Shown: positions 11,068 through 20,732, counted from the first letter of the stretch. The stretch: DNA of 64,000 nt from Ancylobacter pratisalsi (GCF_010669125.1 NZ_CP048630.1:2492001-2556000); one strand, 5' to 3'. The notes: generated from the letters alone by a model not told the origin. Program-made: numbers and translations.

Positions 11068-11209
11068 GACGTGCCGTGCGTGATCGGTGCGGCGGTGGAG
11101 CTGGCGCCCCGTTGAGACGCCGCGACGGGTACTGACGCAGGTGATGCTTCTCACGCATCGAGGCCACCTTCCGCGACCTTGGACGGAAGTTCGCGCGTGA
11201 CGGGACGCA

Positions 11210-11851
11210 TCAGGACGTTCCGTCGCCGCTCCCCGTGATGCCGAGGCGCGCGCGCAGCGCGGCATTTTCCGCTTCGAGCTGAGATACCCGTTCGCGAAGC
11301 GGACGCACCGCCTCGGCAATTTCAGGCTCGGTGAAGCGCGGCGTGATGTGCTGGGGGCAGTTCCAGTCGAAAGCGTCGAGGCGCAGCCTGAAGATACGCT
11401 CCAGCTTGGCCCGGTAGCCCTTCGGGGTGATGCGTTCCGTCAGCGCCGGGTCGGCGTCGAGCGACAGGATGTCGACATGGGCATAGATCTTCAGGCGCGC
11501 CCGATGAGGATAGTCGACGAGGAACAGGCAGGCCCGGCTGTCCGCGGCTAAATTGCCGGCGCTGATGTACTGAAGATTGCCCCGGTAGTCGGCAAAGGCC
11601 AGGGTGCGCTCATCGATCATCTTCAGAAAGCCGCGCGGGCCACCGCGGTGCTGAACATAGGGCCAGCCGGTTTCCGAGACGCTGGCCATGTAGAAGCTGT
11701 CGCGGGCGGCGATGAACATCGCCTCGTCTTCGGTAAAGCGGTCGGATGCGCGGCTGCCCTTGAAGTCCTTCCACAGATGGTCCACCCCCATCTCGGCCTG
11801 CACATTCCGAACACTGGGCGTTACCGCAATGTCGAGGAAGCCGTAGGGCAT
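11210..11851 (-). CDS. Pyridoxamine 5'-phosphate oxidase-family FMN-binding protein
   Basis: This 213-residue protein has the split-barrel flavin-binding fold: an N-terminal helix, then FIAARDSFYMASVSETGWP, YVQHRGGPRGFLKMID, LAFADYRGNLQYISAGNL, and a C-terminal region rich in Trp/Cys/Pro (DAFDWNCPQHITPRF). The last 40 residues form a short coiled coil (RERVSQLEAENAALRARL). Members bind FMN and act on small substrates; no specific reaction can be given. The start has AGAGG at a suitable distance. It is isolated. Confidence 0.85.
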   Translation of the reverse strand: MPYGFLDIAVTPSVRNVQAEMGVDHLWKDFKGSRASDRFTEDEAMFIAARDSFYMASVSETGWPYVQHRGGPRGFLKMIDERTLAFADYRGNLQYISAGNLAADSRACLFLVDYPHRARLKIYAHVDILSLDADPALTERITPKGYRAKLERIFRLRLDAFDWNCPQHITPRFTEPEIAEAVRPLRERVSQLEAENAALRARLGITGSGDGTS

Positions 11852-12101
11852 GATGACCTCTGTGCGACCCGTCGGCAGGGCCGCCTTTCTTCCGGTTTGA
11901 TGTCACACGGGGGCAGCACGAGGCGAGAGCCGCCAGCCTTCGCGTGTCCCCGACAATGCCGCTTTCCGGCCCGCCGCATAACCCGGCAAGTTGAGAACCA
12001 TCCTTCCAGTAAAAGCAAAGACGAGGAGATCGTCCAGCGGTGGTGACACGCGGGCCATTGGGCTGGCGATGTTCCCAAGCCTGCGTTCGCCAAGCCCGCG
12101 C

Positions 12102-13043
12102 TCAGCGGGTCGTGCCGAGGTCGCGCCCGGATGCGAACGTCGCCGTTTCTTCCCGCAGCCGATCTCTCAGCCGCGGCGCCGCGAAGTCGAGAAAGGCCCG
12201 AACCTTCCGGGGCAGCAACTGCTGCCCGGCATAGACGAGGCTGACCGGCCATGCGGCGAGTTCGTAATCCTCAAGGACGAGTTCCAGCGCTCCGGCAAGC
12301 CGCGCTTCGGTGATCTGGTAGGACAGGAGCCGGGTGAGCCCCAGGCCGGCGACGGCGCCAGCGATGGCTGCCTCTGCCGTCGTTACCGTCAATCTCGAAT
12401 GGATCGGCACCATCACGTCGCCCGTGGGTGACGAAAAGCGCCAGGCCTCGGGCGAGGAGAGATTGTCGAAGGTGACGCAGGCATGATCGCGCAACGCCTC
12501 CGGCTGCTGCGGCCGGCCATGGGCCGCGAGATAGGAGGGACTGGCGCAGGTGACCCGTCTTACGCTGCCAACGCTTGAGGCGATCAGACTGCTTTCGCCC
12601 AGCTCACCGATCCGCAGCGCGACATCGACGTCCGATTCCAGAAGGTCCAGCAGGCGGTCGGCGAGGACAAGCTTCACGTCTATGTCGGGATACTGGTTTA
12701 GAAAGCCGGCTATGATCGGGACCATATGGAGGCGCCCGAACACGATCGGGGCGGTGACGGTCAAGCGGCCCTTCGGGTCCCGATGAACGCCCATCGCCGC
12801 GCGTTCCGCTTCCTCGACCTGTTCAAGGATGCGCCGGCAGGCCTCGACATACAGCCGTCCTGCTTCAGTCAGGCTGAGATGGCGGCTCGACCGATTGAGC
12901 ATGCGTGTTTTCAGATGAGCTTCGAGCTCGGCGATCCGTCGGCTGACCGTGGCCAGGGGAACGTCCATCTGCTTGGCGGCGGCCGACAATGTGCCGGCTT
13001 CGACGACCTTCAGCAAAACCGCCATAGCGCTGAACTTGTCCAC
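12102..13043 (-). CDS. LysR-family transcriptional regulator
   Basis: I start the 313-residue protein at GTG 13043 (VDKFSAMAVLLKVVEAG), which has GGAAGA upstream and matches the usual N-terminus of the branch; a TTG at 13067 would add 8 residues. The HTH lies at about residues 20-40 (TLSAAAKQMDVPLATVSRRI) and is followed by a LysR substrate-binding domain. It faces the alpha/beta hydrolase gene across about 250 bp and probably controls it (inference). Confidence 0.9.
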   Translation of the reverse strand: MDKFSAMAVLLKVVEAGTLSAAAKQMDVPLATVSRRIAELEAHLKTRMLNRSSRHLSLTEAGRLYVEACRRILEQVEEAERAAMGVHRDPKGRLTVTAPIVFGRLHMVPIIAGFLNQYPDIDVKLVLADRLLDLLESDVDVALRIGELGESSLIASSVGSVRRVTCASPSYLAAHGRPQQPEALRDHACVTFDNLSSPEAWRFSSPTGDVMVPIHSRLTVTTAEAAIAGAVAGLGLTRLLSYQITEARLAGALELVLEDYELAAWPVSLVYAGQQLLPRKVRAFLDFAAPRLRDRLREETATFASGRDLGTTR

Positions 13044-13290
13044 CGGCCATCTTCCCAAAAAGAGCAATCAACCTTCTCGGAATCGTTGATTTACCGAGCG
13101 CCGCGCAAGGATATAGCTTCCTCTTCAAGAAATACACATGCCATCAACTTCGACTTTCCGAAGGCTCACTGCAGATGACGCCTTCGAAAGCGATGCCGGG
13201 GTTCGCCCCGGCGGCCTCGCATGCCTCATCCTTCGGTGTCGATACCGAACGGTTTCAACCACTTCCAACCGCCATTCGCAGGAGCCGTCC

Positions 13291-14178
13291 ATGGGCCTCA
13301 CATCCGCATATCCGGTGACGCATCATCGCACCGCAACCGTCGATGGCGTGAAGATTTTCTATCGCGAGGCCGGCCCGAAGGACGGTCCGGTGGTGCTGCT
13401 TCTGCACGGGTTTCCGACCTCGTCCCACATGTTCCGCAATCTGATCCCGTATCTGGCAGACCGCTATCATGTCATCGCGCCGGACTATCCCGGCTATGGC
13501 CAGAGCGATGCGCCCGACCGTGCCTCGTTCTCGTACACCTTCGATCGGGCCGGCGAACTGGTGGACGGCCTGCTGCATCAGCTGGGGATCGCGCGCTACG
13601 CAATGTATGTGATGGACTATGGCGCGCCCGTCGGCTGGCGGCTGGCGCTGAAGCATCCCGACGCGATCACCGGGCTGATCATCCAGAACGGCAATGCCTA
13701 TGACGAGGGGTTGAAGGAGTTCTGGGATCCCATCAAGGTCCACTGGGCCGATGGGGCCAAGGCGAGCCGCGACAAGCTGCTTGGCCTGATCAGTCTGGAG
13801 ACCACCATTTTCCAGTATACGGATGGCGTATCGGACAAGACGCGGATTTCACCGGACAACTGGACACACGACCAGCCGCTGCTCGACAGGCCCGGCAATG
13901 CCGATATCCAGATGGATATGCTGTACGATTACAGAACGAACCTTCCGCTCTACCCGCGGGTGCAGGCCTGGCTTCGGGACAAGCAGCCGCCCGCGCTTCT
14001 GGTCTGGGGCAAGAACGATTTCATCTTTCCCGAACCCGGCGCGCATCCCTACAAGCGGGATCTCCGCGATGTGGAGTTCCACCTTCTCGACACTGGTCAT
14101 TTCGTGCTCGAGGACAAGGCGGACGAGGTTTTCCCGCTCATTCACGACTTCCTCGATCGCAAGGTGGCAGGCGCATAG
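13291..14178 (+). CDS. Alpha/beta hydrolase (epoxide hydrolase / haloalkane dehalogenase-like)
   Basis: This is a 295-residue alpha/beta-fold hydrolase. It has the oxyanion-hole HGFP motif (residues 39-42) and the nucleophile elbow VMDYGAPVG with Asp109 as nucleophile, not Ser, which places it with epoxide hydrolases and haloalkane dehalogenases. The catalytic His is in LLDTGHFVLED near the C-terminus, and GKNDFIFP is the typical preceding strand. The ATG at 13291 is preceded by AGGAG; an upstream ATG at 13138 has no such site. Divergent from a LysR regulator. Confidence 0.88.
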   Translation: MGLTSAYPVTHHRTATVDGVKIFYREAGPKDGPVVLLLHGFPTSSHMFRNLIPYLADRYHVIAPDYPGYGQSDAPDRASFSYTFDRAGELVDGLLHQLGIARYAMYVMDYGAPVGWRLALKHPDAITGLIIQNGNAYDEGLKEFWDPIKVHWADGAKASRDKLLGLISLETTIFQYTDGVSDKTRISPDNWTHDQPLLDRPGNADIQMDMLYDYRTNLPLYPRVQAWLRDKQPPALLVWGKNDFIFPEPGAHPYKRDLRDVEFHLLDTGHFVLEDKADEVFPLIHDFLDRKVAGA

Positions 14179-14315
14179 CGCCAGCCTCAAGGGCCTGTGC
14201 TTGCAAAGGTTTTCGGCAGTTTCGGCCGACCTGCGTCTTGCATGGCACGGGTCGACGACGTAGCCACTCCGCCTCTGTCCTGCTATTGCGCCATGGTTCA
14301 GCAGGAGGGAGCATC

Positions 14316-14762
14316 ATGACGCTGCGGGTCTATCTGTCCGGCGAGATCCACACCGATTGGCGCGAGCAGATCATCGAAGGTGCACGCGATCTCGATATCA
14401 CCTTTGACAGCCCGGTAACCGATCACGAGGCGAGTGACGATTGCGGCGTCGCCATCCTCGGGGCGGAGGAAAACAAGCTCTGGCATGACCACAAGGGCGC
14501 CCAGCTCAATGCGATCCGGACCCGGCGCGGGATCGGCCAGGCCGATGTGGTGGTCGTCCGCTTCGGTGACAAATACCGGCAATGGAACGCGGCCTTCGAT
14601 GCGGGCATGGCCTCGGCATTGGGAAAGTCGCTCATTGTGCTGCACGGGCCCGAGCATCAGCACCCGCTGAAAGAGATCGATGCCGCGGCTCTCGCTGTCG
14701 CCGAGCGCCCCGAGCAGGTCGTTCAGATCCTTCGCTATGTTCTGACCGGGACGTTGCCGTGA
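14316..14762 (+). CDS. YtoQ-family protein
   Basis: The 148-residue protein (MTLRVYLSGEIHTDWREQII...) matches the YtoQ family, a small conserved group with a fold similar to nucleoside 2-deoxyribosyltransferases. Characteristic segments are LRVYLSGEIHTDWR at the start, FDSPVTDHEASDDCG, and DVVVVRFGDKYRQWNAAFDAG. A very good GGAGGGAGC site precedes the ATG. The biochemical role of the family is not established. It lies between the hydrolase and an HTH protein on the same strand. Confidence 0.88.
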   Translation: MTLRVYLSGEIHTDWREQIIEGARDLDITFDSPVTDHEASDDCGVAILGAEENKLWHDHKGAQLNAIRTRRGIGQADVVVVRFGDKYRQWNAAFDAGMASALGKSLIVLHGPEHQHPLKEIDAAALAVAERPEQVVQILRYVLTGTLP

Positions 14763-14871
14763 TCGGGACAACGCCCGCCTGTCCGCTTACATGGCAAGGC
14801 TGCCCGATGCGGGTTTCTGCCCGATCGGCGCCGGCAGCGCCCCTGCGCCACACTTGTGGGCACGCCGACAG

Positions 14872-15267
14872 ATGACAGCCGAAGAATTCCAGGACGCGCT
14901 CGGAAAGCTTGGATACACGCCCGCGAGTCTCGCCAAGCTGATGGGCGTCGACCTTCGCACCGCGCGCCGGTGGAGCACAGGCGCGAAAGCCATCCCGGAG
15001 GGCGTGGCCGCCCAGCTCGCCGCCCTTCTGCAGGCCGGCGGCGTGACGCCGGAGATGGCCGCCGGAATAGAGGCGATGCGAAGCGGCGAAAGCACGGGAC
15101 AGGCGATCGCGCGCTTCGTGTGGGTTCAGCGCAGGGGGGATGATCCGCACTGGACGGTTGCCGAGCACGACCTCATATCGGACGTCTTCTACCTTCCGGG
15201 CCGAGTGGAGCGATTTACCATTGAAGAGCTGGTGATCGGCCCGGTGATCGTTGCTCCGCCCGAATGA
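14872..15267 (+). CDS. Helix-turn-helix domain protein
   Basis: This protein of about 131 residues begins, in my choice, at MTAEEFQDAL; the open frame could extend to 14791. It has an XRE-like HTH at residues 5-40 (YTPASLAKLMGVDLRTARRW) followed by GAKAIPEGVAAQLAALL, a layout seen in phage/plasmid-type small regulators and in free-standing HTH proteins. The C-terminal half (VWVQRRGDDPHWTVAEHD...) is a short beta-rich region with no family I recognise. The upstream ribosome-binding site is weak, so the start is uncertain. Confidence 0.65.
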   Translation: MTAEEFQDALGKLGYTPASLAKLMGVDLRTARRWSTGAKAIPEGVAAQLAALLQAGGVTPEMAAGIEAMRSGESTGQAIARFVWVQRRGDDPHWTVAEHDLISDVFYLPGRVERFTIEELVIGPVIVAPPE

Positions 15268-15411
15268 GCCCTGCCGGCGGCGCGACGCCAGCGGTCGGCT
15301 TTCCGGCACGGAAGGATGGCGCCGCCCCCGGCGCGGTTTCGACGTCGGGAGCTTGAGCCCGGGGGCAGGCCCGCCGGCGAGACGGTTCAGAACCTTGGCC
15401 GGTTCGGGCGA

Positions 15412-16122
15412 TCAGCCTCCGCGCCAGAGCTTCGCGCCGCCTGTCAGCCCGGCGTCGTTCGAGGCGATGATGACCCTGTCCGGCAGGTCGATCTCGACAT
15501 GCTTGGAGTTGCCGCCGCCGAGATAGAGCCGGTCGTAATGGAGCAGCACATAGAGCAGTTCGATGACGTGCGCGACGTGCCGGTTCCAGTGCTTCTTGCC
15601 GTGCGCTTCATAGGCGGCGACACCAAGATATTCGTCATAGGTCAGGCCTTCATGCACCGGGTGGTGGGCCAGCTCCATATGCGGCATCAACTGCCCGTCG
15701 CGAAACAGCGCCGTGCCGGCGCCGGTACCGAGGGTGAGCACCATTTCCAGCCCCTTCCCGGAAACGATCCCCAGTCCCTGCATCTCGGCGTCGTTGATCA
15801 GCCGGGCAGGGTGGCCGCCGAGCCGTTTCGACATGCCCTCTGCCAGTGCGAAACCGGCCCAGGCCTCCGTGCCCAGATTGGGAGCGGTCAGAACCGAGCC
15901 GTGGCGGACCACGCCGGGAAAGCCGATGGCAATGCGATTGAACGCCGGTAGCTTCGCCGCCATTCCGGCATAGATGTCGAGCAGAACCTGTGGTGGGCAG
16001 GGATGGGGCGTGTCGACGCGCTCGCGTTCCGAGATCATCACGCCTTCATCGTCGATCACCGCGGCTTTCAGCCCGGTTCCGCCAACGTCGACCGCAAGAA
16101 TGCCTGCCGCTTTGCTACTCAT
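15412..16122 (-). CDS. ROK-family sugar kinase, polyphosphate-glucokinase-like
   Basis: The 236-residue protein starts at the ATG at 16122 (MSSKAAGILAVDVGGTGLKA). It has the ROK phosphate-1 loop (AVDVGGTGLKAAVID), the catalytic NDAE motif (LINDAEMQGLG) and the adenosine-side motif LGTGAGTALF. The short length and the 1-100 region (DTPHPCPPQVLLDI, IGFPGVV) resemble polyphosphate/ATP glucokinases. It begins 13 bp after the stop of the glucoamylase gene on the same strand, so glucose released by that enzyme could be phosphorylated directly. Donor specificity is inference. Confidence 0.8.
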   Translation of the reverse strand: MSSKAAGILAVDVGGTGLKAAVIDDEGVMISERERVDTPHPCPPQVLLDIYAGMAAKLPAFNRIAIGFPGVVRHGSVLTAPNLGTEAWAGFALAEGMSKRLGGHPARLINDAEMQGLGIVSGKGLEMVLTLGTGAGTALFRDGQLMPHMELAHHPVHEGLTYDEYLGVAAYEAHGKKHWNRHVAHVIELLYVLLHYDRLYLGGGNSKHVEIDLPDRVIIASNDAGLTGGAKLWRGG

Positions 16123-16135
16123 CGGATTTACTCTC

Positions 16136-18634
16136 TCACTTCGCCGTTTCGGCGGGTTCTGCGACGCGCCGGCTGGCGTCGGGTGCGTTCGGATCCTGGC
16201 TGCCGTGGAACATGGTGCCGTCGCCATCGATGGTCACCGCGAAATCCGTGCCTTCCCAACGGTCCGCCTCGGGCCAGTAGAAGGTGAAACGCAGATGCTT
16301 GCCATGTGCCGTGGCCGCCGTGGGCAGGTCGGCAATGTGCAGGCCGAAGGCGTTGGCGGATGTGGTCGTGTCGTGCGTGGTGGCCCAGCCGTCGGGCGAC
16401 CAGTGGATGCGCGCGGGCGCGGGAAGCTCGATACGTAGCGACAGGCCGGTGGGAATCGAGCGGAGCTTCTGGTTGAAGCGCCAGATACGGCGTGGCGAGG
16501 TCACCTTGTCGGCCAGGTAGCGCTGGACTGTCTGTGGGGGCATGTCGAACACCTTGCCGTCGCGCAGCGAGCGCATCAGCTTGATGTGCTCGGAATGAGC
16601 CCACACCAACGGCATGGCACTCCCCGACGGCCGACCCTTGAACAGTTCGCGCTCGGGAATGTCGTCGCCGTCCCAGACCTGTTCGGGCAATAGCCCGCCG
16701 GGCCCGGCCGAATCCTCCAACGTGACGAGAAGCTGCTCCGCGCGGGCCAGATTGCCGGCGGCGATCTCGTAATGTGCCCTTTCGCCGGTGAGCAAGGGCC
16801 AGGCCCGGCCGATGCCGGTGCCGTCGAAGGGCGCGCCATCGTCATGCTCGCCATAGCCGTCGCCATTGTAGCGATACCAGAGCGGCCCTTGCGGGAGCTC
16901 CACTTTCAGCAGCGCATCGATCGCCTTGATGGTGCACCGTATACGTGGATCGTCCGGTGCCCTGAGGCCGAAGCGCACCAGGGCGAGCGCGTCCGGGCTG
17001 ATGAGCTGCGCCGCCGGCTGGTCGGTATCGGCCGGCGGGCGGTTCTTCACCGGGACGAAGCCGTCCAGCGGGGAAGCCGCGTCGGAGGTCTCGACCGGGG
17101 CGATCCGCACATAGTAGCCCTCGACGCCGAGCTTTTCCGCCAGCTCGGTGTCGGTGGCGAAGGTCCATCGCTCGACTGAATCGTTCCATGAGTCGGCGGT
17201 TTCACGCAGATACACGGCCTGCTCCCGGCGTCCGATGATGTCCATCATGTCGGCGGCAGCAAGCAGGGCAGCGATTTCAACGGCCAGCGTGAACGGAGAG
17301 TAGCCCGCATCCTCCTCCCAGCGATCCTGGCCCGTTACAGGGCCGTTGCGAAGGATGAAGGTGGCGGCGCGCTCGACCATATCCATGTAGGAGTCCAGCT
17401 CGCCATGGGCGAAATGGCCGCCGCGCCGTATCATGTCGGTGAGCAGAATGGGGAAGGCGCATTCGTCCATCTGCACGCCGCCCCAATAGGCGGAGCCGTC
17501 CAGCCAGACATTCTGCGACCAGTGGCCGTCCCCCTCCTGGATCGCCCGCAAATAGCCAAGCACCGACTTGGCGTCGTCGATCGCGCCGGCCGCGAGCAGC
17601 CCGCCGGCATTCTCGACCAGGTCGCGCGGCCAGACGAGATGGTACCCTCCCAAGTCCTCGTCGCCCTTGTTGAAGCCCCACGGTATCGAGAGACTGGCGA
17701 TGATGGCGCCAGGGACAGAATTGGGCTGGTGGGTTGCGAGCACGATGGTGCTGGCGCGGTAGGTGTTGATGTTGGATCGGTTCTGCGGGTGGTCGAGCGG
17801 CAGCAGCGTGCCCTGCCAGGCGCGCCAGCCCTGGACATAGTTCCGGCGCAGCTGCTCGAAACCGTCATTCAGGCTGGAGACGGCGCGAAACCCGGCTTCC
17901 TCCGGGCGGGCGCCAAAGCCCAGCGCGATCAGCATCGTGCCCTCGCAGGCGGAAAGGTCGATCTCCGCGCTGAGCGCGACGTTGCCGTGTTCGGCACGCT
18001 GGTAGCGCTCGTCGAGGCAGCCATTCTCGCTGAGTTGACGCCATCCATCCGACGCGCCGACATAGCCCACGGAGCGCGCCTTCCAGGGCACCGAGCAGGC
18101 GAGCGCGAGCGAAATGCCCCGCCGGCCGGCGCCGAACAGCATCGGCGTGCCCTTGTAATCGCCGACCCAGGCGGAGTTGTCAGCACCGGCATTGACGAGA
18201 TGGGGCGCGAGCAGTGCAAACAGCCGATAGTCGGAAATGTCGCCGATCAGCGCTTCGAATGTGATCTGCTGAAGCAGGGACTCCCGGCGTGTATCGGTGA
18301 TGATCTGCTTCTGGATGCGCCAGCGCCCGTCCCGTGCGGTATTGAGCAGGTGATAGGCCGGCACGCCGTGCTCAAGCACGCCCACTTCATGGTCGGCGTC
18401 TCGCTTCTCCTCGGCGAAATAACCGTTCGCGGAGGTGACGAGGAAGCCGAAATCGCGCGTGCAGGCGGTGTCGACGCGCGGATAGTAGATCTCATTGAGG
18501 ATGCCGTGGCTGAGTGTGAACCACACACGGCTTGCTGCCGTAAGCGCGGTGCCGACGCCCACCTTGGCACTTGATGTCCAGCGCGCCGGGCCGCCTGGTC
18601 CGCCCGGCGGCGTGATGGCGTTGTCCTCGTTCAT
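16136..18634 (-). CDS. Glycoside hydrolase family 15 glucoamylase/glucodextranase
   Basis: The 832-residue product has the bacterial GH15 layout: N-terminal beta-sandwich (residues 1-280, with WFTLSHGILNEIYYPRVD), then an (alpha/alpha)6 barrel with LVWPRDLVENAGG, the general-acid region GGVQMDECAFPI and the general-base region LVWAHSEHIKL. It hydrolyses alpha-glucosidic bonds from non-reducing ends and yields glucose. No signal peptide is visible, so it probably acts in the cytoplasm on glycogen or maltodextrins. The start at 18634 has GGGGAA; the longer frame to 18856 is not needed. It forms an operon with the ROK kinase. Confidence 0.9.
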   Translation of the reverse strand: MNEDNAITPPGGPGGPARWTSSAKVGVGTALTAASRVWFTLSHGILNEIYYPRVDTACTRDFGFLVTSANGYFAEEKRDADHEVGVLEHGVPAYHLLNTARDGRWRIQKQIITDTRRESLLQQITFEALIGDISDYRLFALLAPHLVNAGADNSAWVGDYKGTPMLFGAGRRGISLALACSVPWKARSVGYVGASDGWRQLSENGCLDERYQRAEHGNVALSAEIDLSACEGTMLIALGFGARPEEAGFRAVSSLNDGFEQLRRNYVQGWRAWQGTLLPLDHPQNRSNINTYRASTIVLATHQPNSVPGAIIASLSIPWGFNKGDEDLGGYHLVWPRDLVENAGGLLAAGAIDDAKSVLGYLRAIQEGDGHWSQNVWLDGSAYWGGVQMDECAFPILLTDMIRRGGHFAHGELDSYMDMVERAATFILRNGPVTGQDRWEEDAGYSPFTLAVEIAALLAAADMMDIIGRREQAVYLRETADSWNDSVERWTFATDTELAEKLGVEGYYVRIAPVETSDAASPLDGFVPVKNRPPADTDQPAAQLISPDALALVRFGLRAPDDPRIRCTIKAIDALLKVELPQGPLWYRYNGDGYGEHDDGAPFDGTGIGRAWPLLTGERAHYEIAAGNLARAEQLLVTLEDSAGPGGLLPEQVWDGDDIPERELFKGRPSGSAMPLVWAHSEHIKLMRSLRDGKVFDMPPQTVQRYLADKVTSPRRIWRFNQKLRSIPTGLSLRIELPAPARIHWSPDGWATTHDTTTSANAFGLHIADLPTAATAHGKHLRFTFYWPEADRWEGTDFAVTIDGDGTMFHGSQDPNAPDASRRVAEPAETAK

Positions 18635-19291
18635 GGATGTTTCCCCACATTCATTGGGCCCTCGATCATTGTCGTGGCCAGTGGACAACCTGAAACCAGT
18701 TGGGCGTGCTGCCAAGCCCGCCGAGGATTTATTTCTGTGCTGACAAGGCGATCCGGCGCGCGCGCGGGATCTGATCGCGATCCTTGGACGGGTCGACGGG
18801 TCGACGGGTCGACGGGTCGATGCGGGTACTCGCTGGCGATCCACGTCATCGGGCACACGCCGATCGCACCGTTCGGCATGACGTAAGGGACGTGTCTCTG
18901 CCTGAGATCACACGGCCAGAGGCTGCGCCGGCTCCACGACGCCATCGAATCGCGCGTCGCCGATATCGCGGATCGGGCACGGAAAGAGCGGATTGGCGGG
19001 CTTATCTCGCCCGCGCCCGGTCATCCCTCGCCACCTCATGCAAAGTGCCCTCACGCCGGCCATGGCGACGTATGTCGCCGAAATCGCCCGCAAGCATATA
19101 TGCCCCGCAGGCGCAGGTGCATGGAAGGCGGCGGCTCTCGGCGCAATCATCTGCGCGCCTTGGCTCAGCGCGTGGAGGTCGGAGCGAAGGACGTCCGTAT
19201 CATCGGATCGAAGGGAGGCCTGCTCTGCACCCTTACGGCCGTTTCACAAGGGAAATCGGCAGCTCTAGGCGTGCCCGGTTTCGGACTGAAA
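18635..19291. other. Non-coding stretch upstream of the island
   Basis: These 657 bp hold the presumed glucoamylase promoter and a short tandem repeat (18787-18818). Open frames on both strands here have no protein-like composition or ribosome-binding sites. I see no gene. Confidence 0.5.
18787..18818. repeat. Tandem 8-bp repeat, four copies
   Basis: GACGGGTC occurs four times in direct succession and creates several SalI-type palindromes (GTCGAC) at the junctions. It lies about 150 bp upstream of the glucoamylase start. It may be a slippage-prone tract. Confidence 0.8.
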
Positions 19292-19305
19292 TGGCGGAGG
19301 GAGCG
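19292..19305. repeat. Putative attachment-site repeat, left copy
   Basis: TGGCGGAGGGAGCG is identical to the last 14 bases (complement strand) of the tRNA-Ser gene at 45509-45522, in the same orientation. It is the expected signature of tRNA-targeted integration. Confidence 0.7.
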
Positions 19306-19424
19306 TCCGAAATACTATGCATCGCTACTGTTCCCTGAAGTTCGAAAAGCCATTGAGATATAGGGATATTTCCCGCCGACTTGCTGCCAAGGTTCATCGC
19401 CGTTCGCTAGAATGACGGTTGATG

Positions 19425-19445
19425 GGTGGGGTAGATGGTGGGGTA
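19425..19445 (+). repeat. Paired GGTGGGGTA boxes, left (candidate integrase arm sites)
   Basis: Two copies of GGTGGGGTA at 19425-19433 and 19437-19445, starting 12 bp apart, lie directly before the integrase start. The same pair with the same spacing lies inside the right end (45433-45453). Confidence 0.6.
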
Positions 19446-19448
19446 GAT

Positions 19449-20732
19449 ATGGCCAAGGCAACCAAGAAACTGTCCGCCCGAGCGGTCGCCTCGATCACCG
19501 ATCCGGGCCGCCATTCCGATGGTGATGGCCTCTACCTTCAGGTCACTTCAACCGGAGCCAAGTCCTGGCTCTTCATGTTCAAACGGGACGGAAGACGTTC
19601 CGAGGTCGGGCTGGGCTCCGTACGCGACGTAACATTGGCCGACGCCCGTCAGAAGGCTGTCGACGCTCGCAAGATCATCGATGCTGGCAAGAACCCATTG
19701 GAAGAGCGTCGTGCCGCCGAGGCTGCTCGGAAGGCGCGGGCAGAAAAGCCTACCTTCGGGCAGGTGGCCGACAATCTGATTGAGAGCATTGCCGCCGGCT
19801 TCCGGAATGCCAAGCATCTCGATCAGTGGCGGATGACGCTCGGCCCCACCTATTGTTCGTCGATACGCTCCAAGCCCGTGGACGCAATCACGACCGAGGA
19901 TCTGCTCGCCGTTCTTGAACCCATCTGGACAAAGAAGGCAGAGACAGCCTCCCGTCTTCGTGGCCGGATCGAGCGGGTGCTGGATGCCGCCAGGGCGAAG
20001 GGCCTGCGTTCAGGAGAGAATCCGGCCCTATGGCGCGGTCATCTCGATAGCCTCCTGCCTAAACGCCAGAAGCTCCAACGTGGCCATCATGCCGCCATGC
20101 CCTATTCAGAGGTGTCAGCGTTTATCGCAACCCTTCAAGATAGTGAGGGCGTGACGGCTCGGGCTCTTGAATTCCTGATCCTGACCGCCTCCCGCTCCGG
20201 CGAGGCAAGAGAGGCGCGATGGGGAGAAGTCGATCTGAAAGCGCAGATATGGACGGTCCCAGCTCATCGTATGAAGGCGGGGCGTGAACATAGAGTGCCG
20301 CTCTCGGTTCGTGCGACTACCCTGCTGGCTGGAATGAAGCTGCCGGGCTCCGATATCGATGCCTTTGTCTTCCCTGGCGCTCGAAACTCGAAGCCTTTGT
20401 CGGTCATGGCCTTCGATATGCAGCTGCGCCGGATGGATTGCGATTACACCGTGCATGGTTTCCGCTCGGCCTTCCGCGACTGGGTTGGCGAAGAGACCGC
20501 TTTCCCGCGGGAGGTTGCCGAGGCTGCATTGGCCCACACGGTGGGTGATGAGGTCGAGCGCGCCTATCGCCGAGGGGATGCATTGGAAAAGAGGCGCAAA
20601 CTCATGGAGGCGTGGGCTTCCTACTGTGCAGGCGAGACCGCCAAGGCGGATCAGGCTGAACCTCAGGCCGAGGAAGTTGCAGATGTCATCGGAATTTCGG
20701 AGGAACAAGGGGAACACGGGGTACAAGTTTGA
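19449..20732 (+). CDS. int: P4-type tyrosine integrase (DUF4102 N-terminal domain)
   Basis: This 427-residue site-specific recombinase has the arm-binding DUF4102 domain (residues 1-90, including DGDGLYLQVTSTGAKSWLF), a SAM-like core-binding domain (about 100-190) and the catalytic domain. The catalytic residues are visible: Arg in TASRSGEARE, His-x-x-Arg in VHGFRSAFRDW, His in ALAHTVGDEVE and the nucleophile Tyr in AYRRGD. The start at 19449 (MAKATKKL) follows the GGTGGGGTA boxes, so integrase binding could regulate its own promoter. The 3' end overlaps the left 90-bp TGTTCCCC element. Such integrases target tRNA genes, consistent with the tRNA-Ser repeat. Confidence 0.95.
   Translation: MAKATKKLSARAVASITDPGRHSDGDGLYLQVTSTGAKSWLFMFKRDGRRSEVGLGSVRDVTLADARQKAVDARKIIDAGKNPLEERRAAEAARKARAEKPTFGQVADNLIESIAAGFRNAKHLDQWRMTLGPTYCSSIRSKPVDAITTEDLLAVLEPIWTKKAETASRLRGRIERVLDAARAKGLRSGENPALWRGHLDSLLPKRQKLQRGHHAAMPYSEVSAFIATLQDSEGVTARALEFLILTASRSGEAREARWGEVDLKAQIWTVPAHRMKAGREHRVPLSVRATTLLAGMKLPGSDIDAFVFPGARNSKPLSVMAFDMQLRRMDCDYTVHGFRSAFRDWVGEETAFPREVAEAALAHTVGDEVERAYRRGDALEKRRKLMEAWASYCAGETAKADQAEPQAEEVADVIGISEEQGEHGVQV

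Noticed and set aside
17405..18574. 389-codon open frame opposite the glucoamylase gene
   Set aside because: Antisense shadow of the GH15 coding sequence, no domain and no ribosome-binding site.
18787..18818. CRISPR-like or iteron array
   Set aside because: Four contiguous 8-bp units with no spacers and no associated cas or rep gene; best seen as a simple tandem repeat.
18784..19338. 184-codon frame left of the integrase
   Set aside because: No ribosome-binding site, no domain, low-complexity Arg-rich composition, and it crosses the attachment repeat.
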